Source: an uncultured Candidatus Altimarinota bacterium
Lineage (GTDB): Bacteria; Patescibacteriota; Gracilibacteria; BD1-5; UBA6164
Reading direction: 5' to 3'
NCBI GenBank assembly: GCA_937864295.1
Contig: CALMJA010000105.1
Span: 1 to 33,920, forward strand
Length of the DNA stretch: 33,920 nucleotides
The notes below the pieces were generated by a model. The model was given only the letters and a program-made list of their open reading frames with translations, had not been told where the DNA came from and ran no database searches. The position numbers and the translations under genes are program-made. Shown here one piece after another: positions 17,000-27,803 of this stretch (the first letter of the stretch is position 1; each line of letters begins with the position of its first letter).

Positions 17000-17989
17000 A
17001 TGAATTTTGAAATAAATAAATTTCTTGAAAAATATTATAATGAAAATGAACCAATAATACTAGCTTGTTCTACGTGACCAGATAGTATGTTTTTATTGTA
17101 TGAAATACTTAAAACAAAGTATGCTAAAAATTTAGTTGCATGCTATTTTAACCATAAATTAAGAAAAGAAGCTGATGATGAAGAAGTTTTTTTAGAAAAA
17201 CTATGAGAAAAAATGTGATTTAAAGTAGAAATTGGAAATGCAAATATAAAAGAAATAAGAGATAACTTTTACCCTAGTTTATGATTAGAAGAAGTTGCAA
17301 GAGAAAAAAGATATGCTTTTTTAAATGCGATTTTAAATATATATAACAATGATAAAATAATTACATGACACCATTTAGATGATAAAATAGAAACTTTTTT
17401 CTTTAATTTAGTAAGATGAACTAAATTAACAGGACTTATAAATATGACAGAAAAATCTTCTGGGATACTTAGACCACTTATAAATATAGAAAAAAAAGAA
17501 ATTTTAAATTATTTAAATGAAAATAAACTAGAATACAAAATAGATGAATCCAACTTTGATACTGATATATCTAGAAATAAATTAAGGCATGATATAATTC
17601 CTCAATTTGAAAAAATAAATTCAAATTATAAATCAAATATATCAAATTTAATAAGTTATTTTGAAGAAATAAAAGAATTTTTAGATAAACAAGTTGCTGA
17701 TTTTTTATATGAACAGTGAATTTTAATTTTTAATAGTTGAAAATATAAAATAAATACTTTGGAAATAAACGGATATTTTTATATAAATGATTTTATTAAG
17801 TTATCTTCCCTACTTCAAAAAGAAATTATAAAACATATTTTCTATGTAAGTAATAATAAGTCTACTATATGACTTAGTGAAGCGAATATAGCTGAAGTAA
17901 TTAGGTTCATAAATGGTAAAAATAATAAAACAGTAAAAGAAATAAAAGAAATGAAATTAAAAAAAGAAAATACAATCATTATTTTTTAA
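17000..17989 (+). CDS. tilS: tRNA(Ile)-lysidine synthetase TilS (329 aa)
   Basis: TilS modifies C34 of the CAU-anticodon tRNA(Ile) to lysidine so that AUA is read as Ile. This is essential here, where ATA is a very common codon. The PP-loop reads STGPDSM (residues about 25-31), in place of the usual SGGxDS. The further signature segments are intact: ACYFNHKLR, LGLEEVAREKRYAFL, TGHHLDDKIETFFFNLVRGT, LRPLI, and DESNFDTDISRNKLRHDIIP. The C-terminal part (after about 215) is shorter and more divergent than in E. coli. Several catalytic glycines are TGA. It is convergent with the 3D-domain gene and shares its terminator. Confidence 0.95.
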
Positions 17990-17990
17990 A

Positions 17991-18026
17991 TATAAAAAAG
18001 AACCAATAAATTGGTTCTTTTTTATA
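17991..18026. terminator. Shared bidirectional terminator
   Basis: The 16-base arms (TATAAAAAAGAACCAA and complement) around TAAA serve tilS and the convergent gene at 18022-19590, whose stop codon is inside the right arm. Confidence 0.88.
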
Positions 18027-19590
18027 TTTTTAGATTTGGTAAATAACTAAGTAATTTAGATAAATCTAAATCTTTATTTAAAGCTAATTCTTGTTTTAAA
18101 TAAACACTAGTTAATTGAGTTTTCATAAGATTTAATGTTCTTTCTCCTATAATTCAAGCATAAATACTATTTTCGTTTTCAATTAAATTATTTGATAATT
18201 GAAATTTAATTACTGCTTCTTTAGTCTTTTCTCAAAAAATAGCTGTATCATTATCATTAAAATATCCTAATTCTTTAAGTGAAACTTGTAAATTTCTAAC
18301 ATTTGGAGAAATATCTCAAAATTTAACTCAGTAAATATTTTTTGTTTTTGTTTCTACTTTTTGTAAAGCAATTTTTTCTATTTCTCTATATTTATCTTCT
18401 AATTCTTTTCTTCTTTTTTCTTCTTCTTGTTTAACTTTTTCTGCTTCTTCTAATTGCTTTTTATAATTTAAATACTTATTTTTTAAAGATTCCCTAGTTT
18501 TTGGACCATAAAATCAAGCTCAAGCATCTCATACATTTTTAACAATTCATTCATTTAATTGAAAATTATAAATACTATCTGTTATATCATTATAATTTCA
18601 AGTTAATTCACCATTATAAAGTGATAATTCTTTTAAAATTGATTGTAATTTTTTTGTATTTTCTAATCATGATAAAGGTAAATTAAAAATCTCTAGCTCA
18701 TCATTTTCTTTTCTTACTTCTGTATTAATAACTACTGGAGTTTGTTTTATTTCTTGCTTAACTTCAATTGGTTTTACTTCAGCTTTTACCTCTTGTTTAA
18801 CTTCAATTTTTTGTGTTTTTATATCATCAAATTCTCAATTTAAATACGCTTTTTTAAATTTATCTCTAGTTATATTTCCCCAATATCCAGCTCAAGCATC
18901 ATTTTTTGAAGATAATATTTCATTATCAATTTGAAAATTATAAACAATACTAATAATTTCATCATTATAAACTCAATTTATTTCTCAAGTATATAATCAT
19001 AAATCTTTGAAAAATTGTTGTAATTTTTTTACTCTATCTAAATTAGAATCAACTCAAAGTGAATAAGTAAAAACATCTTCTTTGGGTTTTAATCATGATG
19101 CAGCCCAATTTGGTGATAATAATTTAGTATAATCAAGAGTTACAGTAGAATTAGAATCAATTATATTTCATTTAACTGTTCTTTTTCCCCAATATAAAGC
19201 TCTTTGTAATCATTCATCTCCGTAACCAACCCAAACATCTAATCTATCATGACTATAACCTCTGTTTCAAGCTGTAACAATAGCTCATCATCTATCTGAT
19301 ATTTCTCAAACTCAAAGTCATTCTAAGTAAACTTTTGTTCAAAAAGCATAAGTTTTTGGTCAAGCAAGCATACCAGAAAAAACTCATTTTCCAGATGCTC
19401 ATCTAACTCAAGCTCAATTTAATCTAATTTCAGATTCATAATTACCTGTTAAATAATGTTTTTGATTAGGTAATGGTGAATAATATGCAGTAACCACAAA
19501 ATACCCAGTATCAGACATAGCTTCTACATTTTGAGGTATAAATCAAACTATAATAAGTAATAAAGTAATTAAAGATAATATTTTTTTCAT
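18022..19590 (-). CDS. Secreted 3D-domain protein with peptidoglycan-binding-like repeats (522 aa)
   Basis: Signal peptide MKKILSLITLLLIIVGFIPQNVEA. A 3D-type domain (lytic transglycosylase-like barrel, as in RpfB/YabE) covers about residues 30-145: VTAYYSPLP, FSGMLAGPKTYAFGTKVYLE, ISDRGGAIV and HDRLDVWVGYGDEG supply the conserved aspartates. Three peptidoglycan-binding-like modules follow (about 185-250, 310-375, 430-500), with motifs such as VKKLQQFFKDLGLYTGEINGVYND, LQSILKELSLYNGELTGNYND and VRNLQVSLKELGYFN. Between them are a Lys/Glu/Val/Pro-rich linker (about 255-295) and a coiled-coil-like EEEKRRKELEDKYREIEK stretch. It is probably a wall-remodelling or wall-binding protein acting on the cell's own or a neighbour's peptidoglycan. 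The paralog at 19683-20954 has the modules in another order. Confidence 0.92.
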
Positions 19591-19654
19591 TCAAAAATTG
19601 TTAATAACACTAAAATAATATAAATAAATTTTATCATACTAAATTAATGAAAAC

Positions 19655-19686
19655 AAAAAATAAGCCTTGACCAGGCTTATTTTTAT
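19655..19686 (-). terminator. Terminator after the second 3D-domain gene
   Basis: The stem AAAAATAAGCCT / AGGCTTATTTTT with a 5-base loop overlaps the stop codon of the gene at 19683-20954. Confidence 0.85.
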
Positions 19687-20954
19687 AGTATATCTCTAAA
19701 GTAAATTAGTTCACTTTTCTTTTTTTGGTTATTTATTGATTTTACAGTTTTTTCAATTGTAACTATAAGAGATTTTTTAAATTTACTTATTTTTAAATCA
19801 TCTCATTTATATTTTTTTTCTAACAACAGCTCTAATTTAGCTTTTAGAGCATCTATTTTTGCTTTTTCAAGAAGTGAAAGTTGGTTATATGCTCATGCTT
19901 CTATATATTTTGCAATAAATATTCAATCTCAAGAAAGTCAGAAATTTTTTCTAAATACTGCATATGTTTTTTCTCAAAAATATCATGCTTCTTCATCATA
20001 TTCACTATCAATAACTCAAGAATCTAATTGATATTTAATAAGTATATTTTTAACTTTTAAATAATCTCAATCTACAACTCAAGTATATAATCATGTTTCT
20101 TTTAATAATTCTTGTAATTTTTTTACACTATTATCTTCTGGTTCTTTAGCATCAACTACTAATCATCTATATTTAGTAATTGGAGATTCATCAAATTCAA
20201 TAGTTATTTGTTGATTATTATCAACAACATATCATTTTATTTTTCTTGTTCACCATTTTAATGCTCTTTGTAATCATTCATCTCAATATCACATCCAAAC
20301 ATCTATTCTATCATATTCATGTCATCTTTCTCATGCATTTACTATAGCTCATCATCTATCTTCAACACTTCAAATTCACATTCATTCTAAATATATTTTA
20401 GTACCAAATGCATAATTTCTAGGTGCAGCCATAAGTCATGAAAAAACTTCTTTTCAACTTGCTGTATGCTTTCATTCTCAATTTAATCTAACATCTCATT
20501 CATAAGATCAAGTAGTATATTTTTGTTGTCATGGAACTGGTGAATAATATGCAGTTACATAAAAATACCTTTCATCTAGAGATGGTTTTTCAATTTTTAA
20601 ATAAGTTTCTTTTAATTGTAAAAATTTTTCTCAATACTCTTTTTCAAGTGCTTCAATTGTTTTATTTCAAAAATATCAAGCTCAGTGATCACCATCTTCA
20701 ACAATAATTCATGCTCTTTTTTGATAATCTAATAGATTTCATTCTATAGATTTATAATTTCAATCAATAACTCAATTATATAATCATAATCCTGAAAAAA
20801 CTTCTTGTAATTTTCTTACTTTTACTTCACTTGATTCTTCAAAAATTTGATTTTCGTAAGCAGAAAAAGAGCTATATGCTAGCTCTGCGTTGAAAAACAT
20901 AAATAGTGAAAAATATGATAAAAGTATTAAGATAAATCTCTGTAGATACTTCAT
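19683..20954 (-). CDS. Secreted 3D-domain protein, paralog with permuted modules (423 aa)
   Basis: An N-terminal hydrophobic segment (FILILLSYFSLFMFF) predicts export. A peptidoglycan-binding-like module comes first (about residues 40-110: VRKLQEVFSGLGLYNGVIDGNYKS, HGAGYFGNKTIEALEKEYG). The 3D domain follows (about 130-245: VTAYYSPVPGQ, FSGLMAAPRNYAFGTKIYLE, VEDRGGAIV, YDRIDVWMGYGDEGLQRAL). A second binding-like module (VKKLQELLKETGLYTGVVDGDY) and a lysine-rich helical tail close the protein. It shares strong similarity with the gene just downstream, so the pair arose by duplication, but the module order is different. It may cut or bind peptidoglycan outside the membrane. Most glycines are TGA. 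Confidence 0.92.
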
Positions 20955-21180
20955 TAAAATTTTTTATAAATTAAAATTTCTAGAAATAGAATAACAGCCT
21001 AGTATAACAAAAAATCCCCCTATATAGCCACTATTATTTAAAGAAATATTTTTTCATAAATTTTTACAAAATGTAATATTTCTGAAAAAACCAGCATTAA
21101 TTATACTCAAATTATATTTTAAACAACTTTTTGAGATAAAATCAACTAGACAAATATATAAAAAATATTTATAATAATAA
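20955..21180. other. Gene-free gap with a small GC-richer patch
   Basis: This 226-base interval lies between the second 3D-domain gene and the end of grpE, and should carry the promoter of the former and the terminator region of the latter. No ORF, clear hairpin terminator or RNA gene is visible. The only feature is a short less AT-rich patch around 20995-21035 (AGCCTAG, then TCCCCCTA and TAGCCAC), unexplained. Confidence 0.5.
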
Positions 21181-21732
21181 TTATCCTCCTGCTCAAACTA
21201 TAACTTTTGCATGTCTCAAAACTCTATCTTCAAGCATAAATCATTTTTCAAATTCATCAAAGATAATTCACTCAGGTTTTCCTGGAACAGCTGTCATTAC
21301 ATCATGTTTATTTGGATCAACTTTTTCTCAAATAGAATCAAAAGTTTTTACTCATAATCTATCTAAATCTCATAAAAATTTTGATTGCATAGAAACAACT
21401 CCTTCAAAAAGTGCATTTTGTTTTAATTCTTCAGGTGTATTTTTAATAATTCTATCTAAATCATCAATTCTAGGTAATATTTTTTTTAAAATATCATTTT
21501 TTAAAAAGAAAATCATATCAAGTTTATCTCTTTCAACTCTCTTTTTATAATTATCGAAATCAGCGCTTACTTTGGCAAGCATATCTCTACATTTATATTC
21601 TTCTGGATTTTGTGCTTCTTCTAATTTTTCCTCATCTATTTGTCATTCTTCATTTTCTATTTCATTTATTTCTTGTTCCATTTCAACAATCATATCTTTT
21701 TCTTCTTGTACTTCTTTTTCTTTGTCAGTCAT
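21181..21732 (-). CDS. grpE: Nucleotide exchange factor GrpE (183 aa)
   Basis: GrpE releases ADP from DnaK in the heat-shock chaperone cycle. The N-terminal third is an acidic coiled-coil region (EKEVQEEKDMIVEMEQEINEIENEEG). The family core follows: KVSADFDNYKKRVERDK, FFLKNDILKKILPRIDDLDRII, GVVSMQSKFLGDLDRLGVKTFDSIGEKVDPNKHDVM. The beta domain ends LEDRVLRHAKVIVGAGG, a textbook terminus. dnaK and dnaJ are not beside it. I see no CIRCE-type inverted repeat upstream of the start at 21732. It is divergent from xthA. Confidence 0.96.
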
Positions 21733-21855
21733 TTTATATTTATTAAAAAATAAAAGTTCTAGGTCATTATACAAAAAAAAATATTTTTTCAAGGATTTTT
21801 TCTTTACTTTTAGTTATTATTACTAAAATATAATTAATAGTATTAATTTAAAAGT

Positions 21856-22662
21856 ATGAAAATAATTAGCTGGAATGTAAATTGAATAAGAGCTGTTGCT
21901 CAAAAATGATTTAAAGAATTTATAATAAGCGAAAAACCTGATATTTTTTGTCTTCAAGAAACAAAAGCATTTGAAGCACAATTTTTAAAAGAAGTTGGAA
22001 ATATAGATTGATATAATTATGTATGGCACACTTGAACAAAAGCTTGATATGCTTGAACTGCTATTTTTTACAAAAATGATATTGAAATAATTGATACAAA
22101 AAATGATTTCTGAGAAATAGATCATTTTCATGATGATTGAAGAGTTACTGAACTTGAATTTTTTTATAAAAAATGATGAGAAAAAAAACAAGTTGTTTTA
22201 TTAAATTGATATTTTCCAAATTGATGAACTAGAGCAGATTGAACTGAAATGGTAAGTTATAAATTGGAATTTTATAAACACTTAAAAAAATATACTAGAA
22301 AATTAAAAAATGAATGAAAACAAGTAATAGTTACTTGAGATTATAATATTTGTCACACAGAAATTGATATTGCAAGACCTAAAGAAAATGAAAATAGTAT
22401 CTGATTTTTACCAATTGAAAGAGATACAATATGAGATTTTATAAATGACTGAAATCTGGATGTTTGGAGACATTTTAACCCTAATAAAACTGATGTGTAT
22501 AGCTGGTGGAGTTATAGAGCTGGAGCTAGACCTAGAAATGTTTGATGGAGAATAGATTATTTCGTAGTAAATAAAGAACTTATAAATGATGTAGAAAGTA
22601 TAGATTATTTAACTGAAGTTATGTGAAGTGATCATTGTCCTGTTATGCTTAAATTAAAATAA
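21856..22662 (+). CDS. xthA: Exodeoxyribonuclease III / AP endonuclease XthA (268 aa)
   Basis: Cuts DNA at abasic sites and trims 3' ends in base excision repair. All metal and catalytic motifs are present: [78 protein letters not shown], and GSDHCPVML. Length is typical. By my count 21 of its 23 glycines are TGA, including those in the invariant motifs, which makes it a decisive witness for the code. It is the first gene of a compact cluster; the next ATG is one base after its stop. Confidence 0.98.
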
Positions 22663-22663
22663 T

Positions 22664-23326
22664 ATGAATAAATTTGATATAAATTTCTTCTCTAAATATA
22701 TACCCGAATGACAAGAATTAATAACTATAATTCATACTCATCCTGTAAATATTATAAATTCACTTATAGTTAAATTAGCACTATTTGCTGTTTTACCATC
22801 TGTTTTTTATTATTATTCAATAAGTATTCAAAAAATAGTACCATTTTATTTTCTAGAAATATTTTTAATTATAGTTTTTATAAAAACTATTTATGATATT
22901 TTTAATTGGTACAATGATGTTTGGATTATAACGAATTGTTCGGTTATATGGCTAGAATGGTCATTTTTAAAAGCAAATAGTGATAGTATAGAATATGATA
23001 GTATAGAATGAGTTTGAGTAGAACAAAATTGAATAATTGATAAAATATTATCTAAATGAGATTTAGTAATTCACAAAATGTGAGATGATTCATTTGTACT
23101 AAATAATGCTATAAATCCATATAAAGCTGTTGATATAATAGAATGAATAATAAATCAAGAAGAAGAAGATGTAGAAACTGATAAATTTGATATGATTATG
23201 GATGCACTCTCTGGAGTTGTTTGAAATTATCTTGAAAAATGAAAACAAACATCTAAAAGACAACATGAATTAGAAGAAAAAATTAAAGAAATAGAATCTA
23301 AAATATGAACTATTGATTTGAGATAA
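22664..23326 (+). CDS. Membrane PH-domain protein (220 aa)
   Basis: A bacterial PH-like (YdbS/YdbT, DUF304-type) protein. Two transmembrane helices lie at about residues 33-50 and 60-78. The PH-type beta domain follows: WYNDVWIITNCSVIWLEWSFLKA, IEYDSIEGVGVEQNGIIDKILSKGDLVIH and INPYKAVDIIEGI, the standard order of strands and closing helix. A charged coiled-coil-like C-terminus (SKRQHELEEKIKEIESKIG) ends it. It sits between xthA and uvrC with one-base gaps on each side, so it is surely co-transcribed with two DNA repair genes. A direct role in repair is not implied by the fold. Confidence 0.85.
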
Positions 23327-23327
23327 C

Positions 23328-25178
23328 ATGGAAAAATTAAAAAATATACTAAAAAATCTACCTAAATCTCCTGGTATTTACCAGTTTTTTAATGATGAAT
23401 GAAAAATAATTTATATTTGAAAAAGTGTAAATCTTTTTTCTCGTGTTAACTCATATTTTAACTGAAAAAGTAAACTAAATTTTGCAAAACAAAAGATGGT
23501 TGAAGCCATATTTGATATAAAAACTATTCTTACAAACAATGAAACAGAAAGTCTTATTTTAGAAACAACTCTCATAAAAAAACATGAGCCAAAATACAAT
23601 ATACTTATGAAGGATGGTAAAAATCATACTTACATAAAAATAACTTCTGATTTCATACCTAGCATAATAAAAACTAGACAAAAGTGAGCTTCTTGAATGT
23701 ACTTTTGACCATATACAAGTACAAATTATGTAAATAATATACTTAAATTATCTAAAAAAATATTTGGATATAGGAGTTGTGATTTGCATTTTAAAAAAGA
23801 AAAAACTTGAGAAATAACTATAAGTAATATTTGAAATACAAAAATTCCTTGTATGGATTTCTATATAAAAAGATGTTCTTGACCTTGTTTAAAAGAAAAT
23901 AGTAAAATAGTAGAATACAAAGAGAAAATAGAGCAAATTTCTCATTTTTTAAAATGAAATACTTCTAGAATAAAATTAGAATTAGAAGCTGAAATGAAGC
24001 AAAAAGCAAGTGAATTAAAATTTGAAGAAGCAGGAAAATTAAAACAAGATTTAGAAAGTTTAAAAACACTTGAAGAAAATCAAATAGTTAGAGATTGAGT
24101 AAATTGAGACTTTAATATAGTAAATTATATTGAAAAATTTGAAAAATTTTATATTTGAATGATTGAAATTAGAAATAGTAAAATTACTTGATTTTATAAC
24201 TTTGAAATCAAAAATAACTTAGAAGAAGAAAAAGAAGTACTACTAAAAACATTTATAGAAAATAACTTTGCAAAAAATATAGAAGAAAAAAGTATTTATA
24301 TAATTCCATTTGGTATTGATTTTGAAATTGATGAAATAAAAACTGAAATACCAAAAATATGAAATAAAAAAGAACTTCTTGATCTTTGTTATAAAAATAT
24401 ATATGAATATGCTTATAAATCTCATCTAGACTCACTTTCTACAAAATGATTTAGTAAACAAACAATGGTAAATCTATTACAAATTTTGTGATATGGACAA
24501 ATAAATAAAAGCATAATTTTTGAATGTAATGACATAAGTCATATCTCTTGAAATCATACTGTTGCTAGTAGAAGTATAATTGAAAATGGTAAGAGTAATA
24601 CTGCAAAATACAAAAAATACAAAATAAAAACTCTAGAAGAACAAAAAATAAATGATTTTGATTCTATGAGAGAAGTAATAACTAGAAGATTAAAAGAAAT
24701 ACAAAAAACAAAAATACTACCAGATTTAATAATAATTGATGGTTGAAAATGACAATTATCAAGTGTAGTAGAAATATTTAATAAATTTAAACTTGAAACT
24801 GATAGTGAAACTATTTCCCTACTTGAAAAATTACAAATTGTTTCAATAGCAAAAAGAGAAGAAGAACTTTTTATAATAAATAAAGAAAATGAATTTGAAA
24901 GAATATTACTAGAAAAAGAAGCAAATGAATTGAAATTGGTACAAAAAATAAGAGATGAAGCCCATAGATTTGCTATTACTTTTAATAGAGATAGTAGAAT
25001 CAAAGCAATGAAAAAAAATATACTTGAAAGTTTACCTTGATTTGGTCCAAAAACTAGAAGTAAATTACTAAAAAAATATTGAAATGTTGAAGCCTTAAAA
25101 TGAATAGATATAGAAGAATTAAAAGAAATATTAAATAAATCTCAAATTGAAACTCTAGAAAATCATTCCATAATCTAA
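23328..25178 (+). CDS. uvrC: Excinuclease ABC subunit C, UvrC (616 aa)
   Basis: The nuclease of nucleotide excision repair that makes both incisions. Full length. The N-terminal GIY-YIG nuclease reads [21 protein letters not shown] four-cysteine-like region ([13 protein letters not shown]) follows. A UVR motif ([17 protein letters not shown], about residue 225-240) binds UvrB. The RNase H-like C-terminal nuclease contains [18 protein letters not shown] and DLIIIDGGKGQLSSV. The tandem helix-hairpin-helix ends with [23 protein letters not shown]. uvrA and uvrB are not in the window. It is the last gene of the xthA cluster; its ATG is one base past the preceding stop. Confidence 0.97.
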
Positions 25179-25240
25179 TAAACTTTACAAAAAACATATT
25201 TTTTATAAAATAAAGTTAACTTAATTAATAAATTTTTAAA

Positions 25241-25762
25241 ATGAAAGATTTTTTACAAAAATATCATAACAAAAAAACTATTTCTAATATAGGTATTGTT
25301 TTAACAAGCCTAGTTTTAGCTTTTTGAATTAATTTTTTATTAATAGATTGAACAGAAATCTGAAATAATTTAAAAACTTCTGTTTTAGATATAGAAACTA
25401 TAGAGACAAAATCAGATTTATACATAGAAAATTGAGTAAATACTTTGATTATTAAAAACTCAAAAGATATGCAACAATTAAAAAATATATCTTTATGATT
25501 AACTTATAATCCAAGTGAAGTAGAAATAATAAGCATAAAATCAAAATTATGAGAAGTGATTTCTCTTTGAGAAAAAAATACTTGATTTGATACTGTTTTA
25601 ATAAATATTGAGCCAAAAAACATAATTAAAACTGATGATTTATTTGAAATTGAAACTAAAAAATTAGTGGAAAAATCTACTCAAATAAATATGATAAATG
25701 CAAATTTTAAAGACTCTAGCGAAAGCAAATACAATTTATCAACTTCATGAATTACATTTTAA
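25241..25762 (+). CDS. Membrane-anchored cohesin-like beta-sandwich protein (173 aa)
   Basis: An N-terminal membrane anchor (about residues 17-38, IGIVLTSLVLAFGINFLLI) leaves the rest outside. The region LKNISLGLTYNPSEVEIISIKSK... (about residues 83-110) and later strands resemble cohesin/Ig-like modules, where 'xxlsYDPsxv' is a known pattern. The protein is too short for a complete assignment, and it ends with KYNLSTSGITF. No catalytic residues are recognised. It may be a surface adhesion or pilus-associated component. It stands 62 bases after uvrC and is followed by a hairpin that precedes tatD. Confidence 0.75.
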
Positions 25763-25786
25763 TCTCTCTATATTGAGAGATTTTTT
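25761..25786 (+). terminator. Terminator between the cohesin-like gene and tatD
   Basis: The stem AATCTCTC / GAGAGATT with a 6-base loop and T run overlaps the stop of the preceding gene and ends 15 bases before the tatD ATG. Confidence 0.8.
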
Positions 25787-25800
25787 AATAAAATCAAAAA

Positions 25801-26634
25801 ATGACTAAAATAATCGATACTCATTGTCATCCTTATCTTAATAAGATAAAAAATAAAGATGATTTAATAAACAATTTTTTTTCTCAAGATTGAGAAGCTA
25901 TGATTGTGATTTGAACAAATCCAAAATCAAATAAAGAGGTTTTAGAATTAACTAAAAAACACTCTAAAATTTATGCAACTATTGGTATTCATCCTTGTGA
26001 TATATGAGATTTAGAAATAGAAGAAACTATAATAAATTTAGAAAAAACTTATATAGAAAATAAAGATAAAATAGTGTGAATTTGAGAATGCTGACTTGAT
26101 TATTATTGGTTAATAAAAGATTTAGAAAATACTAATTTAAATGAAGAAGAAAAACAAAAAATAATAAAAAAAACAAAGGAAAAACAAAAATTATTTTTTA
26201 TAAGACAAATAGAATTAGCAAAAAAATTAAATCTACCAATTATAATTCACAATAGAGATACAAAAGAAGATGTATTTCAAATTTTAGAAGATACTTGATT
26301 TAAAAACTTTATATTTCATTGTTATAGTGAAAATCTAGAATATGCAGAAAAATTGATAAAATTATCTCCAAAATGCAAAATAAGTTTTTCTGGAATAGTC
26401 ACTTTTAATAGTGCAAAGGAAGTGCAAGATACAGCTAGAAATATCCCTATAGAAAATATAATTGCTGAAACAGATAGTCCATATCTAACACCAACTCCTT
26501 TTAGATGAAAAGAAGAAAATGAACCAATTTTCACAAAATATGTAATCGAAAAAATAGCAGAACTTAGATGAGAAAAGATTGAATTTATAACAGAACAAAT
26601 ATTTAAAAACTCTAAATGAATTTTTAATATATAA
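25801..26634 (+). CDS. tatD: TatD-family metal-dependent DNase (277 aa)
   Basis: A TIM-barrel hydrolase with 3'-5' exonuclease activity in the family, implicated in DNA repair and degradation. Metal-binding motifs are in order: DTHCHPYL (HxH), GIHPCDIG, VGIGECGLDYYW (catalytic Glu), PIIIHNRDTKED, FHCYS, and AETDSPYLTP (Asp). The length is slightly above typical because of an acidic lysine-rich insertion around residues 108-130 (NTNLNEEEKQKIIKKTKEKQ). Glycines in the conserved motifs are TGA. It is flanked by terminators on both sides. Confidence 0.95.
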
Positions 26635-26665
26635 AAAAGAAACTAAATTATTTAGTTTCTTTTTC
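26635..26665. terminator. Shared bidirectional terminator
   Basis: The stem AAAAAGAAACTAAA and its complement around TTA, directly after tatD. It contains the stop codon of the convergent gene at 26648-27241. Confidence 0.85.
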
Positions 26666-27241
26666 TTTATAATATTCATCTATAGAATGAAAACATTCTT
26701 TAAATCATTCTGGATCACCATAATCAGCAAAATACCTTTGCCAATCATGACTCACTTTCATCTTTTTTGCACTTTTTATTGGACACCAATATTTTTCTGT
26801 TCTACCACCAACTTCAACTGCATAAGAAAAAAGTCAATTAACATAAGAACAATATAAACAATTTATTTTTTGTATCCAGTTTAAATAATCTAACTCTTTT
26901 CTATCAAAAGATATATAATCTGATCTTTTTACAAGTGGAATTTTATAAAGTCTTATTGCTGTATTTTGATAAACAAATAAAAATAAATCCAAAAATAATG
27001 CTGGAAATATCATAGAGTAAATAAATGGAATAGATAATACTTCCCTAACTCTAGCTGAAAAAATACTTTCAAATACAGATATTTTTTGTTTTTTGTTAGC
27101 TTCTCTTGCTTCTCTAGTAAATACGATTTTTCATTTTACAAAAGTAAAACTATATTTATCCATCAAATTTAAATACTCTTGTTTCAGCTCTTGTTTTTTT
27201 ATCTCTATTTCTTCTAATATTTTATTTATTCTAGATTTCAT
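26648..27241 (-). CDS. Membrane-associated cysteine protein, unknown (197 aa)
   Basis: I do not recognise a named family. The N-terminus is a charged helix (MKSRINKILEEIEIKKQELKQEYL). A hydrophobic segment (about residues 75-98, IPFIYSMIFPALFLDLFLFVY) may sit in or on the membrane. The C-terminal third has a conserved-looking cysteine cluster: INCLYCSYVNGLFSYAVE, GRTEKYWCPIKSAKKM and FKECFHS, suggestive of a metal or heme site. This is followed by the tryptophan/tyrosine-rich HDWQRYFADYGDPEG. Function is unknown; a redox or cofactor role is possible. It is convergent with tatD. Confidence 0.75.
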
Positions 27242-27374
27242 TTTTTTATTTTAGTTAATAAAATGGCTTAAATAAGTATATTTTTTTTTGAAAAAATTCA
27301 AGATTTATTTAATTTTATATTGACTTTAAACATTATATATTTATTATTAAATTACTTATTATATAAAAATATAT

Positions 27375-27803
27375 ATGTCTAAAAATCATAAATTAGATTA
27401 TTCAACAAGAGATACTCTTGAAAATATTAAATTAAAACCAAATTATACTTTTATTTTAAACAAAGATATAGATGCAGTTTGAACTAAAAAATGAGATTTT
27501 GAAAAATGAGATACTTTTGAAATAATCGAAGTAGAATTAAAAGAAGAACATGATAAGTCTACACATAATGTAAAATTTAAAGTAACTAACCATAAATGAA
27601 AAACTAGAGAATATGATATGAGTGGTTGAGTATTCTTAAAAAACTTTATAGAACAAATTGAACAATCTGATATAGCTTACAAAAAAATAGAAAAAGTTCA
27701 ATTAGATGTAAAAACTACAGTTGATGAAGTAGTTAAACCAACTAATAAAAAATGATTAGTTGAAAGAATAAAAGATAAAATTAAATGAAAAAAGAAAAAA
27801 TAG
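27375..27803 (+). CDS. Small basic protein, unknown (142 aa)
   Basis: Not recognised. The N-terminal half looks beta-rich and SH3-like (YTFILNKDIDAVGTKKGDFEKGDTFEIIEVELKEEHD...VKFKVTNHKGKTREYDMSGWVFLKNF). The C-terminal third is a helical, lysine-rich tail ending in a run of basic residues (KDKIKGKKKK), which could contact nucleic acid or membrane phosphates. No signal peptide is present. Five or more glycines are TGA. It is convergent with the aminopeptidase gene, with a terminator overlapping its stop. Confidence 0.75.

Noticed and set aside
21733-21855. CIRCE-type heat-shock operator upstream of grpE
   Set aside because: No TTAGCACTC-N9-GAGTGCTAA-like inverted repeat is present.
21856-22662. 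TGA as tryptophan (mycoplasma-type code) or selenocysteine
   Set aside because: TGA aligns with invariant glycines (TGDYN, GSDHCPV) rather than Trp, Trp is TGG, and the density is far too high for selenocysteine.
24554-25003. 149-aa minus-strand ORF
   Set aside because: It is a shadow of uvrC, which has all its domains on the plus strand.
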